Part shown: positions 25,268-32,470 of the stretch, in pieces
Numbering within the stretch: the stretch's first letter is position 1
Layout of the letters: the number at the start of each line of letters is the position of its first letter
From: CAWJFJ01 sp963800065
GTDB lineage: Bacteria > Actinomycetota > Acidimicrobiia > Acidimicrobiales > UBA8190
DNA length: 64,000 nt
Direction: 5' to 3'
Assembly (NCBI GenBank): GCA_963800065.1
Contig: CAWCZO010000003.1
Span: 434,001 to 498,000, forward strand
Program-made: the position numbers and the translations under genes
Notes under the pieces: model-generated
Told to the model about the DNA's origin: nothing
Database searches by the model: none
Seen by the model: the letters and a program-made list of their open reading frames with translations, nothing else

Positions 25268-26031
25268 GCCGGCCCGGCTCCGACATCGCCTTCCTGGCCC
25301 GAGCCCTGAAGGCACCACGCATCGCCGCGAGGGCCGAGCCCCTGGCCAAGCGGGCCGTCGAGGAGAGCTGGGACCACGAGACCTATCTGGCGGCCGTCCT
25401 CTCCGAGGAGGTGAGCGCCAGGGAGACCCACGGCGGCGAGCACCGGGTGAAGGCGGCCCGCTTCCCGCAAACGAAGACGCTCGATGACTTTGATTTCTCC
25501 TTCCAGCGCTCGGTGAAGAAGTCGACCATGGCGCACCTGTCCCAGCTCGACTTCCTGCACGAAGCCAAGAACGTCATCTTCCTCGGACCTCCGGGCACCG
25601 GAAAGACCCACCTGTCCATCGCCCTCGGCGTCCAGGCGGCCCGACGGGGACACCGGGTGGCGTTCGCGTCGGCTCAGGACTGGGTGGGCCGCCTGGCCAC
25701 CGCCAAACGCAACGGCAAACTCGAGGAGGAACTCGAACGGCTGCGCCGGATCCCGCTCGTCATCGTCGACGAGGTCGGCTACATCCCCTTCGATCCCGAC
25801 GCCGCCGCTCTGTTCTTCGCCCTCATCGCCTCCCGCTACGAACGGGCCAGCCTCATCGTGAGCTCCAACAAGACCTTCTCGTCCTGGGCTGAGATCTTCG
25901 GTGACGCCGTGGCGGTGGCCGCCCTGGTCGACCGCCTCGTCCATCACGCCGAGGTCATCGTCCTCCAGGGCGACAGCTACCGCCTGAAGGACCGCGCGAA
26001 GGAGGTCATGTCCACCACCGAGCGTGCCTAA
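25264..26031 (+). CDS. istB: IS21 helper ATPase IstB
   Basis: A 255-residue AAA+ protein of the DnaC/IstB group. Walker A is FLGPPGTGKTHLSIALG and Walker B is PLVIVDEVGYIPFDPDAA; the sensor region is IVSSNKTFSSW and the C-terminus has DRLVHHAEVIVLQGDSYRL, all standard for IstB. It assembles on target DNA and stimulates IstA. GTG 25264 overlaps the istA stop. The stop is followed directly by the right inner repeat. Length is normal for the family, with no sign of truncation. Confidence 0.95.
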   Translation: MSRPGSDIAFLARALKAPRIAARAEPLAKRAVEESWDHETYLAAVLSEEVSARETHGGEHRVKAARFPQTKTLDDFDFSFQRSVKKSTMAHLSQLDFLHEAKNVIFLGPPGTGKTHLSIALGVQAARRGHRVAFASAQDWVGRLATAKRNGKLEEELERLRRIPLVIVDEVGYIPFDPDAAALFFALIASRYERASLIVSSNKTFSSWAEIFGDAVAVAALVDRLVHHAEVIVLQGDSYRLKDRAKEVMSTTERA

Positions 26032-26050
26032 CGCGCAGTTTTCGACCGGC
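26032..26050 (-). repeat. IS21 right inner terminal repeat (R2)
   Basis: CGCGCAGTTTTCGACCGGC, exact inverse of L2; it begins at the base after the istB stop. Confidence 0.85.
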
Positions 26051-26056
26051 GATTAC

Positions 26057-26082
26057 CGCGCAGTTTTCGACCGTCGTTGACA
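26057..26082 (-). repeat. IS21 right outer terminal repeat (R1)
   Basis: Ends ...CGACCGTCGTTGACA at the element boundary; shares the CGCGCAGTTTTCGACC core with R2. Confidence 0.8.
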
Positions 26083-26088
26083 CGCCGG
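26083..26088. repeat. Target-site duplication, right copy
   Basis: CGCCGG, identical to 23927-23932. Confidence 0.8.
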
Positions 26089-26259
26089 ACGTGGTGTCGT
26101 AAAGGGGCGCTCGGGAAGATCGAGAATCGGGTCCTCGAGGTCTGGCGATGGTCAAGGACGAGAGACCCTGTGCGGCCGGTCGTCCGCTGACGCCACCCGC
26201 CCCATTCCTCGGTCAGATCGCGGCGTTGGTTTCCGGTCGGCGCAGTAACGTAGCTCGTT

Positions 26260-27003
26260 ATGACGATGTCTGGAGCGCGCCAAGGACGAGGGTCCCCCCT
26301 TCCTTACCAGCCCCTGGCCGGAGTGGTTCCGTGTCCGGGTGGTTGGCTTGCAGCAACGGCGAAGCTGCAGGGGATCACCATGTCGGCCGAGGATCCGAAG
26401 GTCTTTCCCACCCTCCTCGACGTCCTCGACTACAAACCGGCCTTCCAGGTGATCGCCCTGTTTGCTGCGGTCGGCCTGGTGGACACTCCGTCGTCGGGTG
26501 GCAGGAGATGTGATCGCAGTGCGCGGCAGGTGTTGGGGTGGCCACGATCAGGATCAGTCATGTCGCCCCCGGCGCGTCCGGCCTTGGGCTGCTCGAGCTA
26601 TAAGGAGGCGGTGGAAGCAAACGGTGGTCACCTGAGTCCCATTAGCTGGAGCTTGCTTCCGCGTGTCGCAGAGGTGGACAACGATATTGCTCCGTATTGG
26701 CAGCGCACGGTTTTCGAGGTCCATGCCGAGCTGAGCTTCTACCAATTGAATGACGATTCCCCGCTGCAATTCTCAAAGCACGCCAGTGAAGGTCACGACG
26801 AACGTCGCGATCTCCTGAAGCGTCGATTCCCGGGGGTCGAGCGGATCATCGAAGCGCGCATCAGGAGGGTCCGGGCCGCGCACCTGCTCGACGCCGCCGC
26901 TTGCCTGTGGACGGCGCGGCGTATTGCTGCCCGGGCCGTGAGCCGAATTCCCGAAGATCCGGAATGGGACAGCCAAGGTCTACGGATGGAGATCGTCCGG
27001 TAG
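26260..27003 (+). CDS. DUF429-family protein (predicted RNase H-like), acidic residues apparently lost
   Basis: A 247-residue protein aligning by eye along the whole DUF429 family: CPGGWLAA near the start, VGLVDTPSSGGRRCDRSAR, SVMSPPAR, SWSLLPRVAEVDNDI, VFEVHAELSFYQLND, SKHASEGHDERRDLLKRRFPG (written here only in part), LLDAAACLWTARRIA and the terminal GLRMEI. Typical members have Asp in GxDGxxGGW, Asp in the DxPIGL strand and Asp in DDLLDA; here these positions read VVPCPGGW, ALFAAVGL and AAHLLDA. The fold may be kept while the predicted nuclease site is gone. It lies just right of the IS element; ATG 26266 is an alternative start. The cellular role of the family is unknown. Confidence 0.65.
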   Translation: MTMSGARQGRGSPLPYQPLAGVVPCPGGWLAATAKLQGITMSAEDPKVFPTLLDVLDYKPAFQVIALFAAVGLVDTPSSGGRRCDRSARQVLGWPRSGSVMSPPARPALGCSSYKEAVEANGGHLSPISWSLLPRVAEVDNDIAPYWQRTVFEVHAELSFYQLNDDSPLQFSKHASEGHDERRDLLKRRFPGVERIIEARIRRVRAAHLLDAAACLWTARRIAARAVSRIPEDPEWDSQGLRMEIVR

Positions 27004-27020
27004 TCGAACCGAATGACTCG

Positions 27021-28319
27021 CTACACGGGTGTGGGTATGGCAAGGACCTCTCGGTCGTCGAGTTCGCTCATCATTGCATTTGCGACCCTCACGTACCTGT
27101 GTTGCCGGGTGGGAGACGGCCACGCCGAGGCGAGCATGACGATCATGAGACCGGCCATCTCGAACCAGTAGGCCCACATATCGGTGTGAAAACCCACCAT
27201 GACCGCGAGACCCACTCCCGCGGCGAAGGTGAGTAGCCACCGGATCCGGTCACCGGTCGCACCGGCTACGAGGGCCAGCGCCACGACCGGCATGACGTAA
27301 TACGGAACCATGACGGGTTCGACGAGGCAGCGACTTCCGAGCAGGGCGGCGGTCAGCCACAGGATCGCCCGATGGTTGCCCCGCCATCGATAAGCGGGAA
27401 TGGCCAGTGCGATGGCCAGGACGACGCCGACGAGGCGGCCTGGACCGCCGGCCACTGAATGGGGCGAGAGCTTTGGTGCGATGAGTACCCAGGGGGTCGG
27501 GAAGTTTGGTTTGGGAAAACTCGGTTGATTCAGGAGCGCCGTTATCGAATCATGAAAGTTGGGAACCAGCACGGCCACGAGGAAGAATCCGGGGACGATG
27601 GCGCTTCGCGTGAATACCCTCGCTGCCATGCGCCAGCCGATCATGCCGATGACGATCGGAACGAGCATGATCACATACAGCTGCATGGCGATGGCGATGC
27701 CGAACAACCATCCGGCGCCCGTCCAGCGGTGGTTGAGGAGGAGGACCAACGCATAGGTCGCCAATCCGAGTGCGACGACGTCCTCGGGATGGCCCCAGAT
27801 ACAGACCGTGGGCCACAACGCCACCCCCTCTGCCAGGGTGAGGAGGCGCCGGGACCGGCGGGGTACATCCAAACGGAGAGCGAGAGCGTTCAGGGCGAAC
27901 AGGGCGACTCCGGCCATGGCCATCGAGAACGGCCCCACCAGCAACCAGGCATGGGGCTCGGTGAGTTGCACCGACGGGGAGCTCTCGGTCAAGCCCAGTG
28001 CCGAGCTCAGCGTGACAACCGGCCACAAGACGACGGAGAACCCGGGCAGTGCGGTGAGTGACGTGTGGGCGCTGTAGACGAAGGAGAGTCCGCCCCATCC
28101 CACATAGTGGGCGTTGCGGACCCCGAGCCATATATCGGTGGGAACGATCCAGTATCGGGACTGGTGGCGTACGAGTGGCGGCCACCAGAAGCTGTACGCC
28201 ATGCCTGTGATCACGACCGTAAGTGTGACCACGAGAGGCCAGATCGCCTCCCGGCCCCTTACCCGCCACATCGGCGGGAGGCCTGATGTAACGTCCTTGT
28301 CGGATGAGTTATCTGACAT
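27021..28319 (-). CDS. GT87-like integral membrane glycosyltransferase
   Basis: About 432 residues with roughly ten to twelve hydrophobic segments. After the first membrane helix comes a large extracytoplasmic loop (WWPPLVRHQSRYW, GLSFVYSAHTSL); conserved-looking motifs include CIWGHPEDVVALGLATYALV in the middle. The GT87 (DUF2029) group of GT-C enzymes uses polyprenyl-linked sugars, for example in mannolipid synthesis. No function can be fixed here. It lies directly downstream of pilA on the same strand, separated by a long hairpin, which raises the possibility of pilin or surface glycosylation. I take ATG 28319 (MSDNSS...) because the longer frame to 28388 would run through the hairpin. Confidence 0.6.
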   Translation of the reverse strand: MSDNSSDKDVTSGLPPMWRVRGREAIWPLVVTLTVVITGMAYSFWWPPLVRHQSRYWIVPTDIWLGVRNAHYVGWGGLSFVYSAHTSLTALPGFSVVLWPVVTLSSALGLTESSPSVQLTEPHAWLLVGPFSMAMAGVALFALNALALRLDVPRRSRRLLTLAEGVALWPTVCIWGHPEDVVALGLATYALVLLLNHRWTGAGWLFGIAIAMQLYVIMLVPIVIGMIGWRMAARVFTRSAIVPGFFLVAVLVPNFHDSITALLNQPSFPKPNFPTPWVLIAPKLSPHSVAGGPGRLVGVVLAIALAIPAYRWRGNHRAILWLTAALLGSRCLVEPVMVPYYVMPVVALALVAGATGDRIRWLLTFAAGVGLAVMVGFHTDMWAYWFEMAGLMIVMLASAWPSPTRQHRYVRVANAMMSELDDREVLAIPTPV

Positions 28320-28328
28320 GACCTCACA

Positions 28329-28384
28329 CGGCGACGTGGCGTGCGGAGACCCCGTTGGGGGTCTCCGCACGCTCCACGTCGCCG
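28329..28384. terminator. Long near-perfect hairpin between pilA and the GT87-like gene
   Basis: The left arm CGGCGACGTGGCGTGCGG... and right arm ending ...CGCACGCTCCACGTCGCCG pair over about 25 bp with a two-base bulge and a four-base loop near 28354-28357. It starts 17 bases after the pilA stop (reading on the minus strand). There is no U-run, so it could terminate, attenuate or protect the abundant pilA mRNA while allowing some read-through. Confidence 0.75.
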
Positions 28385-28400
28385 TCATCTGGAGCTTCTT

Positions 28401-28865
28401 CTAGTGAGAGTTGGCGTTGCAGATGGTGGAGAGTCCACCGGAACCGGTGTCGACGTCGTCCGCCGCTGTGTAGACGGTGACTGTGTTCTTATCGGCCGAC
28501 ACCTGGCCGCTGGCGTTGAAGTTGATGGCGTAGTGCGCCGTGCTGGGCTGGCTGCGCAGGAACGGACCGACGGTTGACGAGGCGGCGTTAAGTGACGTGC
28601 TGGTCAGGGCCGTCCATGTGTCCGCAGCCGGGTAGGCGTTCATCTCGGCCTTGTACGTCTCGAGAGCCACCTCGACCGTCTTGGCGTCACTCTCGCACGA
28701 GGCGGCAGCGGCGTTCTGGCCGGTTGTACCGACGGCGAACACCACGATGGCCGCCAGGATGGCGAGGATGATGATTACGATCAGAAGCTCGATCAGGGTG
28801 AACCCACCCTCGTTCCTCTTGTTTATCATCCGCTGGATGTAGGTTGACTGCACTTCATTACTCAT
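28401..28865 (-). CDS. pilA: Major type IV pilin-like protein
   Basis: A 154-residue prepilin. A 21-residue basic leader ending GG precedes FTLIELLIVIIILAILAAIVVFAV, the canonical class III signal with Glu5. The globular domain has a Cys in AAAASCESDAKTVEVALETY and another near the C-terminus (LSTICNANSH), which could form the D-loop disulfide of type IVa-like pilins. Its place after pilB and pilC and before a strong hairpin argues that it is the main structural subunit. GGGGGGAA lies ahead of the ATG. Confidence 0.9.
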   Translation of the reverse strand: MSNEVQSTYIQRMINKRNEGGFTLIELLIVIIILAILAAIVVFAVGTTGQNAAAASCESDAKTVEVALETYKAEMNAYPAADTWTALTSTSLNAASSTVGPFLRSQPSTAHYAINFNASGQVSADKNTVTVYTAADDVDTGSGGLSTICNANSH

Positions 28866-29015
28866 TTGGGAATTCCCCCCGTTGTCTTGCCGACCATCTG
28901 TCGGCTGAATTGAGTTTTCGGCTTTGATGCCACGGTTATCGGAGATAGCTGTCGACAGAAAGACCTCCTTGCGCGATCAAGAGCCGGCAACGATGAAATT
29001 GGTGGAGCGATCCGG

Positions 29016-30221
29016 TCATACCTGTACCTGCCGAAAGATCCCGTACATCGCCGATATGAGTGCGATGGCGACAAAGCCCACGATAAGACCGACGAAGACG
29101 ATGACGGCCGGCTCGAAGAGCGCGGTGAAATTCTTCAGCTTGTATTCGAGCTCACGATCGAAATAGGAGGCAGCCGTCTCGAGCTGCTCGTCCATGGTTC
29201 CGGTCCGCTCACCCACGCTGAACATGTGCCGGGCCGCCGAAGGGAAGAGTCCCGTGTCGGCCAGGGGGGTTGCCAGTCCCTCGCCCCGCATCATGGCGTC
29301 TCGGGCGCCGGTCAGGCCTTGACGGTAGACCGAGTTGTTGGTGGCAGCACTCGTGACCTGAAGAGCTTCGGGTAGGGGGACACCTGCTCCCACCATTGAG
29401 CAGAGAATGCGGCAGAAGCGCTCGAGGATCGCCGTCTGCACCAGATCCCCCAGCACGGGGAGCCGGAGCAAGAGGTGATCACGTATGGCGCGTCCGCGAA
29501 CGGTCGTGACTGACAGGATCCCCGCAGTCACAACGGTGGCCAGGAGGAAGGCGAAGACGTACCACTGGTTCACGAAGATGTTGGCCACGGCCAGGAGCAT
29601 GCGGGTCGGGAGGGGAAGCTTGGCGTGCAGCGAGGAAAAGAACACCTTGAATCGGGGCAGCACGAATCCGGTGATGACAATCACAGCCAAGATGGCCATG
29701 ACAATAACGATGGAGGGGTAGACGAGGGCGGAGACGATCTTCCGGCGTGCCTCGAGATCCCGCTCAATGTACTCAGCGAGCTGATCGAGAACAGTGTCCA
29801 GATTTCCGGTGAGCTCTGCGGAGCGCAGGATCCCCAAGAAGAACGGCGGGAATGTCGCAGGGTGTGCCTCTGCGGCGTCAGCGAAAGTCTCGCCCGCCCG
29901 TAATGCATCCGCCATCTCGGCCAAGGTGCGCTGGAAGACCTTGTCCCCCATCTCCTCGGTCATGACCTCCAGGGCTTCCAGTACGGGGATGCCGGCTCTC
30001 ATGAACACGCCCATCTGGCGCGAGAAGTGCATGAGTTCCTTGCGGGAGACCTTCTTCTTGGTGATCTCGATCTCGAAGAAGCCCCGCTTTTCCCGGACCT
30101 CGAGAGGCGACAGGTCCCGTTCGAGCAGGGCACGACGAGCGGTCGTGATCGTCAAGGCATCCTGGATGCCGTCGATTCTCGTCCCGTCCGGTGTAACCGC
30201 GCTGAACCTGAATTTAGCCAT
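29016..30221 (-). CDS. pilC: Type IV pilus inner-membrane platform protein PilC
   Basis: A 401-residue GspF/PilC protein. Two repeated cytoplasmic GspF domains are visible: FSRQMGVFMRAGIPVLEALEV with FFLGILRSAELTGNLD in the first, and ERFCRILCSMVGAGVPLPEA with HMFSVGERTGTMDEQLE in the second. Each is followed by membrane helices (SIVIVMAILAVIVITGFVLP and the C-terminal AVIVFVGLIVGFVAIAL). PilC links the PilB and PilT motors to the growing filament. ATG 30221 (MAKFRFSA) lies 16 bases after the pilB stop; an upstream in-frame start would overlap pilB and is not supported. Confidence 0.95.
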   Translation of the reverse strand: MAKFRFSAVTPDGTRIDGIQDALTITTARRALLERDLSPLEVREKRGFFEIEITKKKVSRKELMHFSRQMGVFMRAGIPVLEALEVMTEEMGDKVFQRTLAEMADALRAGETFADAAEAHPATFPPFFLGILRSAELTGNLDTVLDQLAEYIERDLEARRKIVSALVYPSIVIVMAILAVIVITGFVLPRFKVFFSSLHAKLPLPTRMLLAVANIFVNQWYVFAFLLATVVTAGILSVTTVRGRAIRDHLLLRLPVLGDLVQTAILERFCRILCSMVGAGVPLPEALQVTSAATNNSVYRQGLTGARDAMMRGEGLATPLADTGLFPSAARHMFSVGERTGTMDEQLETAASYFDRELEYKLKNFTALFEPAVIVFVGLIVGFVAIALISAMYGIFRQVQV

Positions 30222-30237
30222 GATGTGTAGTCCCGCC

Positions 30238-32019
30238 TCAGAAGGAGTAGATCGAGCGGACGACCTCAGCAATGGTCGTGACATCGTCAGCGACCAGTTG
30301 AAGTGCTTCGTCCCTGAGCGTCCGCATACCCTGGGAGATGGCCATGCGCTGGAGCTCCTCCTGGGTCGCCCATCCGACGATGAGCCGCTTGATCTCAGGA
30401 GTGATGCGCATCAACTCATAAACGCCTATGCGATCCCGGTAGCCGGTTCCGGAACAGAAGTTGCACCCGACCCCCTGCCAGAACTCGACCTTGTCAAGAC
30501 CGCGCGCTTCCTCATAGAAGGCGAGCTCCTCGTCCTTCGGGTCGTAGGGAGCCCTGCATGACTGGCAGATCCGACGAACCAGGCGCTGGCTCACGACGGC
30601 CACGACGGAGGAAGCGATGAGGAACGATTCGATGCCCATGTCCAGAAATCGGTGCAAGGCCGCAGCCGAGTCAGTTGCGTGCAGAGACGAGAGAACGAAG
30701 TGTCCGGTCAAAGCGGATTGAACAGCGATTCGGGCCGTCTCGACGTCTCGGATCTCGCCCACCAGGATGACGTCCGGGTCTTGCCGGAGGATCGACTTCA
30801 ATCCGTCGGCGAAGGTGAGGCCGGCCTGCTCATTGGTCTGAATCTGATTGATGGTGGGGAAGACGTACTCGACGGGGTCCTCGATCGTCATGATATTCCG
30901 GTGAGGCTCATCGATCTCGCTGAGGGCCGCGTAGAGTGTGGTTGTCTTACCACTCCCTGTCGGTCCAGCGCACAAGACCATTCCGAAGGGCGCATGGATG
31001 AGGCGTGTGAAGGTCTCGTGCGTGTCTTCAGGCATGCCGAGGTCGCTCATCCGGAAAAGAGACCGACTCTTGTCAAGGATGCGCAGGACGCATTTCTCTC
31101 CCCAGATCGTGGATACCGTCGCTACTCTGACATCGATCTCGCGACCATCGATCTCAACCGTGAATTGGCCGTCCTGCGGACGTCGCCGTTCGACGATGTT
31201 CATGCCCGCCATGATCTTCAACCTGCTGACGAGAGCAGGCGCCATGGCCAGAGGTAGCTGAACAGCGTCGTGGAGCGAACCGTCGATCCGGAAGCGGACA
31301 CGGAGCTGCTGGTCTTGCGGCTCGATGTGGACGTCCGAGGAACGGTCACGCAGAGCCTGCGTGATGATCAGGTTGACGACTTGGACAACGGGCGCATCAT
31401 CGGCGATGGCCCCCTGAACAACGCTTTCTTGAGCGCGGCGTGGCGTTTCGGTCTCTTCGAAGAGACGGACGTGGTGTTGGATCGTCCCCATGGCGCGATA
31501 AGCGGAGTCGATGGCCCGCTGCACATCAGACCGCGGGGCGAGGACCAGGTTGACCTGTTGACCGGTGGAAGTCGCCAACTCCTTCTTGAGGTCGGGACTG
31601 GGGTCAGACACAGCAATGGTCAGTAGGCCGTCCTTGAAATCGACGGGTACGGCGAAGCTCGCCCTGGCGATGCTCTCAGGGAGGAGGGCGACGGCATCGG
31701 GCGATGGTGCCTGCTGCGATAGATCCGTCAGGGGGATCTCCAATTGATCGGAGAGTGCTTTGACAAGATCGTGTTCGTCGAGGGCACCGAGCGAAACCAG
31801 AAGAGAGCCGATCCGTTGCCCGGACGCCGACTGTTGGAGCAGGGCTTCGGCAAGCTGTGCGTGGCTGACGAGCTGGGCTCCGACCAGAAGCTCCCCGAGT
31901 TGGGAGGGCTTCCCGTTCGAGGCGTCTGGGGGCTGGAGTGCGCTCTTGGCGCCCGCCAGACCGCGGCCCTCGGCATCCGAGGCAGATTCCGTCGACACCG
32001 ACTCCTTACGTAACTTCAT
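30238..32019 (-). CDS. pilB: Type IV pilus extension ATPase PilB
   Basis: A 593-residue GspE/PilB ATPase. The N-terminal MshEN-type region (LGELLVGAQLVSHAQLAEAL, LVSLGALDEHDLVKAL) can bind cyclic di-GMP in some relatives. The motor has Walker A CAGPTGSGKTTTLYAAL (about 351), Asp box IMTIEDPVEYVF, Walker B VILVGEIRDVETA and His box GHFVLSSLHATDSAAAL. The Zn-binding tetracysteine is CQSC...CNFC. It powers pilin polymerisation and heads a pilB-pilC-pilA operon on the minus strand. The MshEN domain offers a direct route for control by the GGDEF-EAL protein encoded at 8 kb; this is inference. Confidence 0.95.
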   Translation of the reverse strand: MKLRKESVSTESASDAEGRGLAGAKSALQPPDASNGKPSQLGELLVGAQLVSHAQLAEALLQQSASGQRIGSLLVSLGALDEHDLVKALSDQLEIPLTDLSQQAPSPDAVALLPESIARASFAVPVDFKDGLLTIAVSDPSPDLKKELATSTGQQVNLVLAPRSDVQRAIDSAYRAMGTIQHHVRLFEETETPRRAQESVVQGAIADDAPVVQVVNLIITQALRDRSSDVHIEPQDQQLRVRFRIDGSLHDAVQLPLAMAPALVSRLKIMAGMNIVERRRPQDGQFTVEIDGREIDVRVATVSTIWGEKCVLRILDKSRSLFRMSDLGMPEDTHETFTRLIHAPFGMVLCAGPTGSGKTTTLYAALSEIDEPHRNIMTIEDPVEYVFPTINQIQTNEQAGLTFADGLKSILRQDPDVILVGEIRDVETARIAVQSALTGHFVLSSLHATDSAAALHRFLDMGIESFLIASSVVAVVSQRLVRRICQSCRAPYDPKDEELAFYEEARGLDKVEFWQGVGCNFCSGTGYRDRIGVYELMRITPEIKRLIVGWATQEELQRMAISQGMRTLRDEALQLVADDVTTIAEVVRSIYSF

Positions 32020-32470
32020 TCCAACCCCTTGGGTTCCTCACTCGGCCAGATCGGCGGTGAGTTGGATGGAAGACCCCGGTGTGATGACACAGCTCGGCAG
32101 CCCGAGGCTGGTGTCCGCCGGTGTTTTCGCCGTTGCCAGGGCGGGACGTCGGCACTGGCTGAGAGCCTGAAAGTCCTGTCGCGTGGCCGCCTTCACGCCT
32201 ACCAAGATGACGGACCAGACTCACTGTGCCCTCTATGGCTTCCCAAAATCTAGCCAACTCGGGTCATCGTGAAATCAGCGAGACGGCCGGATCCACGGTG
32301 CGGGAATCGAGGATCCTCGCCACGATGTCGAGAGGGTGGAGGGGGCCGCGAACTCAGCGTGCGACAAGGTCAACACACTCCGCACGGGTTCTGACACGCT
32401 ACGTCCCGGCTCCGCCTGTTTCCGTGGTCTCAGGGACCCGAAAACGACAATCCGCGTGTCCGCCCCAGTG
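32020..32470. other. Intergenic region upstream of pilB
   Basis: 451 bases with no gene I can support. It must carry the promoter of the pilBCA operon (reading leftwards) and any terminator of the RCC1 gene. The minus-strand leader contains a CTGG...CCAG stem with an A-rich loop (about 32090-32125), but it does not match a c-di-GMP riboswitch well enough to call. Confidence 0.35.

Larger units (their letters stand above)
23933..26082 (+). mobile_element. Complete IS21-family insertion sequence
   Basis: A 2,150-bp element with istA and istB, terminal TG...CA dinucleotides, multiple terminal repeats on both sides and a 6-bp CGCCGG target duplication. The outer repeats (23933-23958 and 26057-26082) match at 21 of 26 positions in inverted orientation. 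The inner repeats (23965-23983 and 26032-26050) are perfect 19-bp inverted copies. Both genes look intact, so the element is probably active or recently arrived. Confidence 0.93.

Noticed and set aside
32080..32135. Possible c-di-GMP riboswitch upstream of pilB
   Set aside because: A GGCAAC/A-rich loop and stem are present, but the conserved core and second helix of GEMM-I or GEMM-II are not.
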